NCBI GenBank assembly: GCA_963920575.1
Contig: OY986964.1
Span: 18,293,987-18,357,986 of the forward strand
From: Narthecium ossifragum
Taxonomy: Eukaryota > Streptophyta > Magnoliopsida > Dioscoreales > Nartheciaceae
Length of the DNA: 64,000 bases
Reading direction: 5' to 3'
Part shown: positions 42,002 through 53,065 of the stretch, one piece after another
How positions within the stretch are numbered: the first letter of the stretch is position 1
Layout: each line of letters opens with the position of its first letter
Program-made: the position numbers and the translations under genes
The notes under the pieces: generated by a model
Told to the model about the DNA's origin: nothing
Database searches by the model: none
Seen by the model: the letters and a program-made list of their open reading frames with translations, nothing else

Positions 42002-44466
42002 TGTGAGGACCTGTCCCTCTACCCCTGTGGCTCGTTGTGGACCGCAAGGGCAATTTGGTAAATTGCGCCTTGTTGGTTTGGTTCACACCCGCGTATGCAC
42101 ACACTGACCTTGTTTGTGTTAGTGCTTGTTTAGAATGGTTAGGTGGACCCGGGATCGGAAGATCCCAGCTCGGGCGCGCAGGAGCTTGCTTTTTGGGCAG
42201 CTTACGGCCCTTGAGCGACCGACCGCTTTCGATCGCTCGATAGCTATCGCTCGCTCGATAGCTATCGATCGATCGATAGCTATCGATCGCTCGATAACTA
42301 TCGATCGCTCGACCGCTCGTGAGCGAGTCGATGGGTTTTTGACCCGTTCGGATCGATCCAACTTTTTGGATCGATCCAGCCTACTTGGATTGATCCATTG
42401 TTGCCTTGGATCGATCCGAGTACTGCGCAGGGCAATTGGGTACTGCGCAAGGTGGTTGGTCGTGCAACGGAGTGGTTGAGCTCCCGTCGCTCTCCCTTGT
42501 CAGGGAGAGTACCCCTTTCCCAGACCTTCCCCTTCACCTTCCCCCTCCTTCCCTGGCTTCCCTCTTCCCTCCTCTTTCTCCTCTTTCTTCCCTTCTCCTT
42601 CCTTCTTTCCCCTTCTTCCCCTGCGGGCTCTGTTTCCCCTGTTTTGGCAGCCACCTTCCCTCTTCCGTTCTCCCTCCTCCGGCCACCATTTTGGGTGTTC
42701 TTTGGCTCGTTGGATCCGTGGCAACGAGAGGAAGGCTCCTGGTGTGGCTTGGAGGCGTGTTGGTGACTGGTTGCGAGGGATCAGCCGGGTTTAGCGCTGT
42801 TCGGTAGGTGTTCTACCTACATTAGTTCATTAGTGGGTTTAGTTAGATCTAGTTGTTAGATCTTGATGAAATTGTGTTGTTGGATGCATCTTGTATGTTA
42901 GAATTGCTGATATAAGTTTCATAATCTTTGGTTGATATTTGAGTAGGATTTATGCAAGTTAAATCTCGGATTTTTCGGTTTTCTGCTGTTCTTGAAGAAC
43001 AGCCGGCTTGCGGCGAGTTTTCCGGCGTGTACATGTATGATCTTGGCTTTTGATAAACATGATAGTTGTAGATCTCTCAGTTAGCTTTCCATTCCATCTT
43101 ATTTCATATTTTTTCCGATTTTTCTACGAATTTTGGTGATTTTTCTCGTGGCCTGCGACGAGGCTGATCTGAAGCTGGTATGAGCTTTGGATCGATCCAA
43201 ATTGTTCTGGATCGATCCAAAGTTGGCTGATGGCGTTTTATGGGTTAGTTTGAAGCTTTGGATCGATCCAAATTGTTTTGGATCGATCCCATGTTGGCTG
43301 ATAGTGTTTTATGGAGTTTTGATTAGCTGTTTTGAGTATAATATTATAAGCTCGGATTAAAGTAGTATATTTTACTGTTCATCAAGGTCTTCGGGGTTGC
43401 TTCCCGTTGCAGGAGTCCGCGGTTGACGGTCGTGGTACCGTCGTAATGCCGGGACCCGCTGCGGATCGGCTGGCAGCGGTTGGTAGTACCGCTGCAGCGA
43501 TCCTGTTGGACTTGTATGATGCATTGGCATACTGTTGCATGCCTATTTTCCTCTTGCTTTTGTATGTTCATAGCATGCATTCTCTGTTGTGCATTAGTTG
43601 CATGGTTAAGGCGTGGGTGATTTGTGGATCGCCGTCCCGAGGCTGGAAGCTCGGACTTAGCCCTAGCACCGGGGTTGGGTAGCTTGGTCCAGGTTCGAAT
43701 TGTGACGTCCAGTCAAACTTGATGATAGGCTTAGATGACTGGTACATGTGTTGCTTGGTGATTATAGAGGTCGTGTCGGCCTTAAGTCGGATGCTGAGGT
43801 GTAGCCGATGTTCCACTGTGTTGACCCTTGAGTAGAGGGGTTGCCTACTTAGCGGTGCAGTTTCCCGCCTGCAGTGCCGGTACCTGCTTGTGGGCCAGCA
43901 GTGTTGTTTCCTGCTACTGAGTGCGACCAGACATGTGACCAGCTCAGCTGGAAGACCATGATCGTGGGCCTCAGGGACACGCGGTGGGGTTATGGGACCC
44001 CTGTGTACACCCAGGTCTTACTTGAGGGCGACTCTTTTGTGTTCCCCTTCCTTCTGTGTGACGTAGTGTAGAACCCTACTGAGCTTTATGCTCACTCCTA
44101 CCCGGGCTGCGTTTTGCAGGTGCAGGCGCCAGCTCTTCTTCAGTAGCCCCTACCGGGCAGGTGTTTGGTGGCGCGGCGGCGTCTGGCGGGGTCTGAGGAT
44201 TGGTGATTATCTTTCTACACCTTTTTGTTATAGTTAGTCTCCTACGGGAGTATGATGTATAAACTGTTGTAACCCCTTTTGAGGTTTTGGATTATTATAT
44301 TATATCTGTTGGGGTTTAAAATTTGTTGTAATATTCAGGGGTGCTTATGAATTGAATTGTGAGATCAGTAAGTTGGGGGGAACCCCTCGCCTTTATTTCC
44401 GCATTTAGATAGGTTCCGGTTCGCGTCGCCCGGCCCGGTTGGGCTTCCGCGGGTCGGGGCGCGACA
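42002..44466 (+). mobile_element. Tekay-related solo LTR, variant subfamily
   Basis: The LTR starts TGTGAGGACCTGTCCCTC and ends GGGTCGGGGCGCGACA. It is flanked by TCCCT (41997-42001) and TGCCT (44467-44471), which match at four of five bases. Removal restores the M2 RNase H region (GAATCCCTGCTCGCAAGCAT). 2465 bp. Only its ends and the block at 44070-44160 resemble the main Tekay LTR; the middle is distinct. It carries a GATCGATAGCTATC array at 42220-42312, GGATCGATCC near 42350-42420 and again at 43190-43290, and GC-rich DNA at 42480-42790. Confidence 0.85.
42220..42312 (+). repeat. ATCGATCGCTCGATAGCT palindromic array
   Basis: About five units of an 18-20 bp nearly self-complementary repeat within 90 bp (CGATAGCTATCG is a perfect palindrome), in the promoter-equivalent position of the variant LTR. 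Confidence 0.8.
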
Positions 44467-44550
44467 TGCCTGCTCGCAAGCATCGTCCCAAACAAACGGG
44501 ACCGCCTTATGTGTCAATCTGGTAAACGGCCCTACAACTCCGGAGAAGTC
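44467..44550 (-). pseudogene. Tekay M2 pol: reverse transcriptase/RNase H junction fragment
   Basis: 84 bp aligned with the plus-strand copy at 59838-59925. The reversed sequence contains TTTGGGACGATGC and GACTTCTCC, matching F-V-W-D-D-A and the D-F-S segment. It ends at the Z2 LTR. The rest of M2 (reverse transcriptase, protease, gag, 5' LTR) is not in the window. Confidence 0.8.
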
Positions 44551-45949
44551 TGATCGCTCACAAACGTCATCGTTAAAACATTGCTAACCTCAATTTAATC
44601 TTAAATTTATATCCTTATTAAATCACTAATACTACTACGCAGACTAATGGTGAGATCCAGAGTCGAACCACATGGAATTATCAGGAAAAATCAAAATCTG
44701 TTCTCAAAACTCTAGATCTAAGCTAACAAATTCAATTATAGATTGATCTAACTGAAACTATCTAAGAAAGCAAAAGAAAATATTAAGGTTTTAATCAAAT
44801 GAAAAAGATGTCTTAGGAAGTACACAATCCACCCTAGTTTCACCCTTAATCTTCCCTAGTTATCATCTTGATCACTTCTCTAAGCTTTATGGATCGTATG
44901 GCTACAAGCTCATACGAATCCCTAAAAGAAGGTTTTATGTTTCCTATGACATAATCTATCTTTGTTTGGCATAAATCATCTTCGGTCCTACCATTATCTT
45001 AAGTTATTCTACTCCTAATGGTCTTAGTATGCCTTATCTTCACATAGCATAGATTATCTCAAAGGCAAATCACAAACCACATGAAAATTATCTCATGAAT
45101 CTCTACAATCAAGTACAACCATCATGTAGGACTAAGAATACGTCAACGGATCTCTGTTCCTTCAATTCTACAATCATTAAAAACATATTCATGAGATTAT
45201 ATATAGAGAAGTTCACAAAAAATCCAACTAAGAAAGATCAAAGTTTACACTAGGGTTTCATGGTATCCCTAAGAATAATAAATCTAGCCACTCATCTCTT
45301 GGAAATCATCAATCGGTGTAGATGATGAAGCCATTGATCCCAGCGGAAAGATCATCGTCTTCAAAACCCTAGCCTTCTCCTCCAAAAGTGGTCCAAAAGA
45401 TCCTCCTTTTCGGCTGGAATAACCTCTTTATATATTAGAAACCCTTTATCCCAGAATTATGAGTTATAATTGAACTTAAACTCTAATTTCCCTAAATTCC
45501 GGGTTGATGACATCATTTGAGCGACCAATCGGACTCAAACCGATCCATCGATCCAGTCGGTTCGACTGGGTCTTCACTGCCACGTCATTAATTAATTTCA
45601 GCCTTTCTCAAATTTTAGCTTTTATAGATCCAACTTTGCTTCAAAACTAGCGCCAATTTATAGAGATCACACAAAGTGTTCAACATGAAAGTTGTAGAAC
45701 ATGAGGCCTTCTTTCATATCCCAGATTTTCAGAATATTCAGAGTTCTGTAGAAGTTCTGATGATTTATTTCCAAACAATTGACGAAGCAGTCCTTTTGCA
45801 GAACTTAGTGATTTTTGGCCGAATTTTTGGTATTTCTTCTCAAATCATACTTAAACCTGAAATCAAACAATAAAATATCAAATACACCTACTCTTAGTCT
45901 AACAATAGTAATTTAAGAAGTTTAATTGTATATAATTTGTGACTTATCA
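44551..45949 (-). mobile_element. Z2 3' LTR (reverse)
   Basis: The plus strand begins TGATCGCTCACAAACGTC (reverse of the Z0 LTR end GAGCGATCA) and ends TTGTGACTTATCA (reverse of the LTR start). 1399 bp. The left flank AAGTC (44546-44550) has no partner on the right side of the chimera. A minus-strand TATATAAAGAGG lies near 45425-45435. Confidence 0.85.
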
Positions 45950-48420
45950 CACCCCCAATTTACACTTTGCTAGTACTCGAGCAAAGAAAAGATAAAAAGA
46001 AAGCAAACAATAAATCTAATTAGCCACTTTCATAGGTCTCATGATTGCACTTAGCATGTGCAACAAGCCTTTAAACCCCTGGGTTACCACAGTGGAGGAG
46101 TTATAGTCTTCTGAGGGTTTTTAGGGATGATACCCACAGACATCTATACATTCCCTTGAATATATCATCAGAAATCAATTGTGATATTCATCAACTCTAA
46201 TACATGAAATAGAAATATTATCCATAAATATACCCTTCAACTCATGGTCATATAAAAATATAGTAAATCAAAACATGTCATAAAATATTTCCAACACTTT
46301 AATATATTTAATCATGACTAAAAATAACTTTAACACTCCTATGTGTGAATGAGGTTCCACAGGCTTCAGAGTATCAATTTTATCTAAACACTTCAACTAT
46401 TAAAGATCACAATCCTATTGAAGCACATATTTTCCACTTTTCACATAACAATCTCTGTTTTTTATTCATTTTTCTTTTCCTTTTTCCTTTTTTTCCACAG
46501 GAATTTCAACTGTTTTACGCAAACAATACATCTTGTTAGGCACCTTGCCCGGTTACTAAGTATGAAAGCCTTATATTTTGTTTAGGAATTTCAACTGTTT
46601 TACGTGAAAACCACGCTGGTTAGGTACACTGCCCAGTTACTAAGTTGAATTTTTTATTATTATTCAGATAATTACATGTGTTCATGTAATTTATGTGACA
46701 TGATATACCACTGTAACTCTAGCATAGTATCATGTTTAGAATCTAATCTCAACTCATCAACATGTGGAAGTGAACATGTGCGTTAGGATATGTCAAGCTA
46801 TCCTTTAATTCATGGTAAAAGTGTTAAAGCATAGAAATAATGTCATGCATAACAAAGCTTTACTATCCCTTATATGACATACAAATCTCAGAATAATTCA
46901 TAAAATAAATTTCTAAAACATGTACCTTTATCAAATCATATCATAATTTCATTCTTTTGACATAATTCAGGGGATGTATGATATTTAGTTATCATAAAAA
47001 AATATGAGCATGAAATTTATGAATGCTACCCCCAACTTAAATGTAATTGCCCCCAATTACACTAAGTCATAAAACAAAATCAAGGAATAAAGGGTAGAGA
47101 TAACCATAATAGCATGCAAAAAGTTTATCTGAGCATTACGCGCACCGCACCGTGTATCATAAGGATACGTTGTCCTGTCTTAAAGTCGTGTCTCTAGAAA
47201 GATAAGAAACGAATAAAGCCACAAACTAAAAAAAACAAAATAGCCCCCTGATAGATATAGAAGATGTGCATAATTTGCCCGTGAATGATTTCCAAAGGAA
47301 CACCTGCTATAAAAATACCTTTCCAAAAGATCAAAGGAAAGATAATGAAAAAAATAACAAAAATAGCAAAAAGGCATAAAAATTTTAAAAATTTCGGCAG
47401 AGTCTCCTTTGGATATATGGACCAAAAAACTGTACAAGCATTCATCCACAAAATTAAAAATATAGATATTAAAGCAATAAAATACAATAACACATCCATA
47501 TATAGCACCCAAATAATCAGCATTCATATAAATCGTCCCGATTGAAGATCTACACCGTCGGATCAGACATCAGAGCTCTAGAGCACGTGGATCTCATCCA
47601 TCAGTAATCAGACGGCTGAGAACTCACCGACGGGCGATCACCGGTAAAACGCCGTCGCCGGAGTATGGGACCAGTAGGGATGGAATCGTTGAAGGCCAAG
47701 GATTCTATCTATATGGTCTGATCCGTGAGTTGTGGTCTCTAGACGATGGAACGGCGGTGGATTGCGCGCAGGAAGATGGCCGGAGATGGAATCCGGCGGT
47801 CGGAGCCCCAATCGAGGTTGGAAAGGATCGAGGAAGGATCGTGGAGGCCTAAGGAACTCACCTATGGGATTTAATTTGCAGAATTGGAGTTCCAGGAGGT
47901 GGATAGATGATGGGCGATGAGGTGGAGGAACGTCGGAAGTAGAATCCGGTGATCCGAGCTGCAAGCTTGTGTTTTGAAGGTGGCAAAAGCGTCGTGACGG
48001 CCAGAGGAAGGTGTTGAAGGTGGCTAGGGGCGGTGGGAGGCAGTGGAAGCGGAGATGGCGGATGAAACAGGGGAGGCTCACCGGCGTCACAGGAGGTGAT
48101 TTTAAGGGAAGATGAGGTCGTGAAGAGGTAGAGGAGAAGATGGCAAAGGTGTTGATGGTGGTTTGGAGGGATGGGGATGGCCGGAAAGGTGGCGACGGCC
48201 AATGGTCGGTGACGAGGGAGGAAGGAGCTGATGGTTGATCGGCCATGGGGGCGGGTTACTTGAAAACAATCCTAAAATTTGAAGGAAAATATAGGAAAAA
48301 TAGAAACAAATCAGAGAAAAATCCTAAAAATTAAAGAAAATTCTAAAAAGTTAAGGAAAAATCATAAAACTGGGTTGTCTCCTAGAAAGCGCGTAATTGT
48401 ACGTCTTTCGCTAGACGTCC
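45950..48420 (-). mobile_element. Z2 element: polypurine tract and 3' UTR (reverse)
   Basis: Starts (reverse) with the polypurine tract CACCCCCAATTTACACTTTG, then contains the structured block 46060-46145, two stem-loop copies (46499-46570 and 46584-46649), and the shared stretch to about 47070. Further away, a C/T-rich stretch (47640-48250) holds a 202-codon open frame without a recognisable domain, and T-rich sequence follows up to GTTGTCTCCTAGAAAGCGCG at 48374, the reverse of the Athila-type post-pol motif. Confidence 0.75.
46499..46649 (-). other. Tandem pair of stem-loop elements in Z2 3' UTR
   Basis: In element orientation copy 1 (46584-46649) starts TTCAACTTAGTAACTGGGC and ends CGTAAAACAGTTGAAATTCC; TTCAACT pairs with AGTTGAA. 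Copy 2 (46499-46570) starts GGCTTTCATACTTAGTAACC and ends GCGTAAAACAGTTGAAATTCC. The same pair as in X, which has a different LTR. Confidence 0.7.
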
Positions 48421-48740
48421 CTAAAAACTTAGTGATCGCCTGGATTCATTAAGATAACGGACTCCATAATGGCTCTGTGTTGAATGTCCTCAACATAAGG
48501 TTTCAATCTATGCCCATTAACTTTAGTGAACTCATTTGTGCTTGGTGCCTGAATTTGTATGACACCATGTGAGAATACCTGCGTGATAATATAGGATCAA
48601 GTCCACCTTGAGCGTAATTTATCTGGGAAAAGTCGTAATTTTGCATTAAACAACCAAACGTTCTATCTGACGACAAGGGTTTTCCATTAAATGTGTTTAT
48701 CAAGGAAAGCCTTTGTCCTATCTTTGTAAATTTTGGAGTT
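48421..48740 (-). pseudogene. Athila-like integrase C-terminus (reverse)
   Basis: Reading minus: N-S-K-I-Y-K-D-R-T-K-A-F-L-D-K-H-I, then N-V-W-L-F-N-A-K-L-R-L-F-P-D-K-L-R-S-R-W-T (shown spaced), SYIITQVFSHG, E-F-T-K-V-N-G-H-R-L-K-P-Y and a stop after ESVILMNPGDH. The L-R-L-F-P-x-K-L-x-S-R-W-x-G/S-P/Y pattern with V-N-G-x-R-L-K-P-Y is the end of Athila/Tat integrases. One stop lies after KHI. Upstream the frame joins directly to the protease linker at 48741, so reverse transcriptase, RNase H and the integrase core are deleted. Confidence 0.8.
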
Positions 48741-50476
48741 TATATAAGTATCATTGCGAATTTCAAGAATTTAGCATAACGAGGTACTTGTTTAATAGCA
48801 TCTAAGAGTGGAATATTTACCTCGCATCGGCAAAAAGTCTCATATAGATCTGAATTCTTCTCATATTTTCTTGATTCTGTAAAAGCCTGAGGAAAATGAG
48901 GTACAGGTTTATAATCAGAAAGAGGTGGAAACTTACGTTTAGGTACGTCGTCGTCATCTGGAAAGACTTTGTTCACGACGATGTCTTGCTCTTTTCCTTG
49001 CGGTGACGATGCAATGACTTCTTTTGCTGGAACCTCAACTTCTTTACCACTTCTCAAAATAATTGCACTTGCATTTTCTCTTGGATTTATTACCGTTTGA
49101 GAGGGTAATTATCCCGAACTTTGCACCTCTAGCTTGCTAATTGCAGTCGCCATCTGGCCCACCTGATGTTCCAAATCTTGAATACTAGCTTTTTTGCCTC
49201 TTGTTGAAATTGTTTTGTCTCCTGTTGAAATTGCAAAGTATTAGTAGCAAGGGATTTAACAATATCTTCTAAAGACATACCAGAATTGGGGGTTGGGTTT
49301 GGTTGTGGTCTCGGGGGGTATGATGGTCTATATTATTGATATCGCTGGCCAGTTGGGCGAAATTGAGTTGCAGGTTGATTTACTTGTGGATTCCCATCTT
49401 GGATTATACGTGTTTGAATAGGGATCATACTTCCTTTGCGGTAGTCCAGGAAAACTCCCCGCTGCATTTACTTGTTTAATGGGTTCCTCTTGATGAGTTG
49501 GACACATATCGGTTGGATGTCCTGCCACCGAACAAATTCCACAAACCTTCGCTGTTTGCATACTACCTACAGCCATTTGACGAACAAGAGAAGTTAGACT
49601 TGCAATCTGTTGTTCAAGAGATGAAACATTTACCTCATTAACATGTTTTGAATAAGAATCAAGTCTAGTATTAAATTGTTGAGAGTTAGCCGTCATATTT
49701 GCAATCAAGTTCCTCGCGGCTTCAGGAGTTTTATCCACCAAAGCTCCTCCACTAGCAGCATCAATCATACTCCTGTCATTGGTTAGTAAGCCCTCATAAA
49801 AATATTGGATAAGTACTTACTCGCTAATTTGATGATGGGGACAGCTTGCATATAATTTCTTGAAACGTTCACAATACTCGTGTAGAGACTCTCCGTTATG
49901 TTGCCTCACACCACAGATCTCTTTTCGAATGTTAGCCGCTCTTGACGCTGGAAAATATTTCTCCAAAAACAATCTCTTCATCTCATTCCATGTGGTAATA
50001 CTCCCAGAGGGTAAATAATAAAGCCAATCTTTAGCCGAATCCTTCAAAGAAAAAGGGAAGGCTCTCAATTTAATTTGATCTTCAGTCACCCCCATGGGTT
50101 TCATACTTGTGCACACAACATGAAGCTCTTTTAAATGCTTGTGAGGATCTTCACCTGAAAGTCCATGAAAAGTGGGTAAGAGATGTATTAGTCCAGATTT
50201 CAATTCAAAAGTAGTAGCAACATCCAAAGTAGGGAATGTAATGCATAAGGGTTGTTGATTCAAATCTGGGGCTGCAAGTTCTTTCAAAGTTCGATTTCCG
50301 GCCATAACTTCTTCCTCTTCTAATTCCGAATCACTAGCAAATAGAGAATCAAGATCCGAATCGTTCTCCTCGGAGTTTCTCCGAGCTTCTCTCCTTAACC
50401 TACGCAAAGTTCTTTCTATCTCTGGATCGTACTGTAAATCACCTTCATGAAAAGATCGAGCTATACTCATAAACAA
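48741..50476 (-). pseudogene. Athila-like gag and gag-pro linker (reverse)
   Basis: From ATG at 50476: acidic N-terminus, then the gag core with FELKSGLIHLLPTFHGL, GEDPHKHLKELHVVC, LRAFPFSLKDSAKDWLYYLP and LEKYFPASRAANIRKEICG, all typical of Athila. A stop interrupts at 49817-49819 in ...HHQISE. The same frame continues at 49768 and has the zinc knuckle CGICSVAGHPTDMC (CX2CX4HX4C) at 49502-49543. A frameshift follows near 49330-49080. The last part (49057-48740) has LRSGKEVEVP-type sequence, DAIKQVPRYAKFLK. The structure is the nucleocapsid precursor of an Athila element. Its RT domain is lost. Confidence 0.88.
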
Positions 50477-50590
50477 TCAAGAAGTTTCCGGTAAACCGAG
50501 AAAAACAAATCCAGAAAATTTGTGTAAACTCTCTTTTTTTTATGAGAATAAAGATCACAATAAGCACAAAAAAAAATCAACTAGAATCAC

Positions 50591-50608
50591 TCCCCGGCAA
50601 CGGTGCCA
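50591..50608 (-). other. Primer-binding site (Asp-tRNA type) of Y element
   Basis: The reverse complement reads TGGCACCGTTGCCGGGGA, one base from the X site, five bases inside the LTR end at 50614. Confidence 0.8.
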
Positions 50609-50613
50609 AAATT

Positions 50614-52248
50614 TGATGTGCTGTCGCAGGCACTAAAAAATAAAACCAATACTCTTTAAGATAAATGTAGTAGTGCGAGTACAAGTCGATCCCACGAAGA
50701 GTGTTTAACCTAGTTTTGTGCTTAGTGAACAAAGATGGGGGGTTTTGAGTAAAACGAAAACAATAAAGAAACAATCTAAAGAGAAGAAACAAGTTGAATC
50801 AAGAGAACCAACCTTGGTCTGAGTCAACATCCACTATCGGAATCCAACAACTGATCATTGATGCAAGTATCAATCAATTCATACCATAAATATTCACCGT
50901 TCGAATTAAATTCGAATCTCTCCTCAATCATAGTTAATTAGAAAGAAGCGATCTAATCAAGCCTAACTACTAAACAACCTAAGACACGTGCTGTAGATTT
51001 AATCTAGTAACAGCCTTAAGAATAGGTAGATCGATGAAGCTAAACGACACAAGCACAAGCGGTTGCATTTAATCTAGTCGAATATTCTTCCTAAGATCTA
51101 TTAATCTCTGAAACGCAGTAAATCAATACATCCTAGTTGCTTCACAGATTAGAGGGATCAAACAATTACGAATTTGATATCCAACCTAGCAGTAGATCGT
51201 AATGAATAATAAACTAGTAGGCCTCCTAGCAATTAGACAAGACAACCATGAACATCTAATCACAGAAGAACATCCAATACTCACGTATAAACTGAACAAT
51301 AAATATAAATTAGATCTCACAGTTTCATTGATTCCGAGGCTTCAGTTTCCTCGACCAAGAATTAAGGTTTAGCCACGCAAGGCCATCGAGAACAATCCTC
51401 CAAAGATTCCAATGAACAAGAGAAAACCTAGGAAAAATATAAAAGAGAAGAAAAGAGCCGCCAAAAGTGTCCAAGAATCCCCCCATATTCTCCCAAAGAA
51501 GTCTATTTATAGGCTTTTATGAAACCCTAACTCGGATTAGATCTCAACCCTTGATCTTTCCCGCAGAACCAAAAGGGATCAATCCCCCTTTAAAAGGGAT
51601 CGATCTTCTTTCTTCCGTAAACTCAGGATCTGGATTTTGCCCGACCAAGATCGATCTCCTTTCAAAAGGGATCGATCTTCTTTCTACGGATGACAGGTTC
51701 GGATCGATCCCTTTCCAAAGGGTATCGATCTCTTTATTCCGGATTTTAACTTTCTTCTCATGGTCTATCCTCCCATCGTCCGTGAGAGCGAATATTTTTG
51801 ACAGAGGCTTACGGTCGATGTGGCGGTCGATCTGACGGTCGACCGTGGGTCTTTTTCATCTCTGGGTGCACAAGGGATCGATCCCCTTTGAAAAGCGGAT
51901 CGATCTCATTTTCTCTGCATGTTTCTTCTGATGTTCTACCCTGCGCTTGTTGTGGTAAAAGCACTGTAACTTTCTCTAGGAAGCTCCAAAGCACGAACCG
52001 TAAAATTCTCCAGAAACTAAACTTCAAGAGCTTTCCAACCATATATGACACATTATCTGGTTCTTCATCAGCAGGTACAGTTTAATCTTTAAAGTTGATT
52101 CATGTACTCTTTTCAGCTTCTTTTCGACTTAAGGACTTCAATTGCATCCTAAATAAAAATATAAGAATAATGAGTATATTTAGGAACTAAATAAGCACAG
52201 GAGACTAAGTATTAAGGGATAAAAATATAACATTATGCATCATCATCA
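50614..52248 (-). mobile_element. Y2 5' LTR (reverse, 1635 bp)
   Basis: The plus strand starts TGATGTGCTGTCGCAGGCAC and ends TATGCATCATCATCA, like Y1. It is attached to an Asp primer-binding site and gag on the left, so it is the 5' LTR of a minus-strand element. A minus-strand TATAAATA lies at 51504-51511, with a cassette upstream at 51545-51905. The right flank CCTGT does not match the left flank of the chimera. It is longer than Y1 mainly because of the cassette region. Confidence 0.88.
51545..51905 (-). repeat. Mixed GGGATCGATC and CGGTCGAYCG cassette in Y2 LTR
   Basis: Copies of AAAGGGATCGATC (e.g. near 51590, 51665, 51870) enclose a block at 51809-51860 with ACGGTCGATGTGGCGGTCGA and GACGGTCGACCGTGGG, which is Tekay-type. 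Y1 lacks that block and has different units. Confidence 0.85.
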
Positions 52249-52433
52249 CCTGTTATTCGTCTTCTCATTAGTGGCGGATTGTGATGAGTGTCGCTTCCTC
52301 TATTTCCTGTTGATGGATCTCAACGCTAAGCCATAGTTTGCTGGATTTCTCTTTGGTTTCCAGGTTCTTCCTCTAACATGTGGTCTGTTGCTCTGTTTTC
52401 CCCTGGCTGCCAAGGATCGCTCGAGGGACTTAC
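52249..52433. other. Possible low-copy sequence, left of Tekay P2
   Basis: 185 bp between the Y2 LTR and the Tekay P2 LTR with no similarity to the other repeats in the window. It should join 63488-64000 in the pre-insertion state. I see no open frame or splice pattern that supports a gene. Confidence 0.4.
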
Positions 52434-52716
52434 TATGAGGACCCGTTCCTCTGACCTACCTCGACCGCGTGGGTCGAGGGCCATTTTCTGTTAATTTGGT
52501 TTCGCGTCGGGTGCAATCAAGTTGATCGTATTGCTTTTGTGACCCAGGGGAAATTTGGTAAATTACGCCTGGTAGTCGATTTCACACCTTTTTAACGCAC
52601 ACACGGCCTTGGATTGATGTATGTGATGATTAGGACCTTAATGGTGCCTCCGATCGAAAGATCGGAGCTCAATCGGGAAAGATCGAATCGGACGACCGAG
52701 ATCATATCCTGATCTC

Positions 52717-52724
52717 TATAAATA
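52717..52724 (+). promoter_or_regulatory. TATA box of Tekay P2 5' LTR
   Basis: TATAAATA in CTCTATAAATACATG, matched in the 3' LTR at 62301-62308. Confidence 0.55.
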
Positions 52725-53065
52725 CATGACATCTCTTTCTTTCTTTCTCTTTCTCTCCTTCCCTGTTGTTGTCTCCCTCTCTCTCCCCGACCAGCTGAGC
52801 AAGGGCTTGGAGCTGCGATCTTCGAGGAGCGGATCGTGGCAATCGAGCTTGGGGAAAACGTGGAGGAGCTGCCCTACTTGATCAAGTAGGTGTTTCTACC
52901 CCGATCGTATGATTGGTTTCTCCTAGGATAGGTTTATTGTGTTGTTGATGTAGGAATACATGGTAGAATGTTGTGTAGCTTAACACATGGGTATTATAGC
53001 TTGCTTAGAGTATCCCTACCTCTTCGTTTTCGTATTTTATCGGACGATTCTCGTATTATCGCCGT

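Noticed and set aside
42398..42807. Frames of 120-133 codons in the variant solo LTR as a gene
   Set aside because: CT-rich stretch between LTR repeats; frames on both strands, no domain, and the whole is bounded by LTR ends with a target duplication.
47180..47527. Two overlapping minus-strand frames of about 110 codons, Phe/Tyr/Leu-rich, membrane-like
   Set aside because: AT-rich 3' UTR of Z2; two frames stay open over the same DNA and resemble no family. X and Z1 do not keep such a frame.
47638..48246. 202-codon Pro/Ser/His-rich minus-strand frame
   Set aside because: GC-rich part of the Z2 3' UTR with several frames open on both strands; the matching stretch of Z1 (17470-18060) has a different peptide. 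Probably composition.
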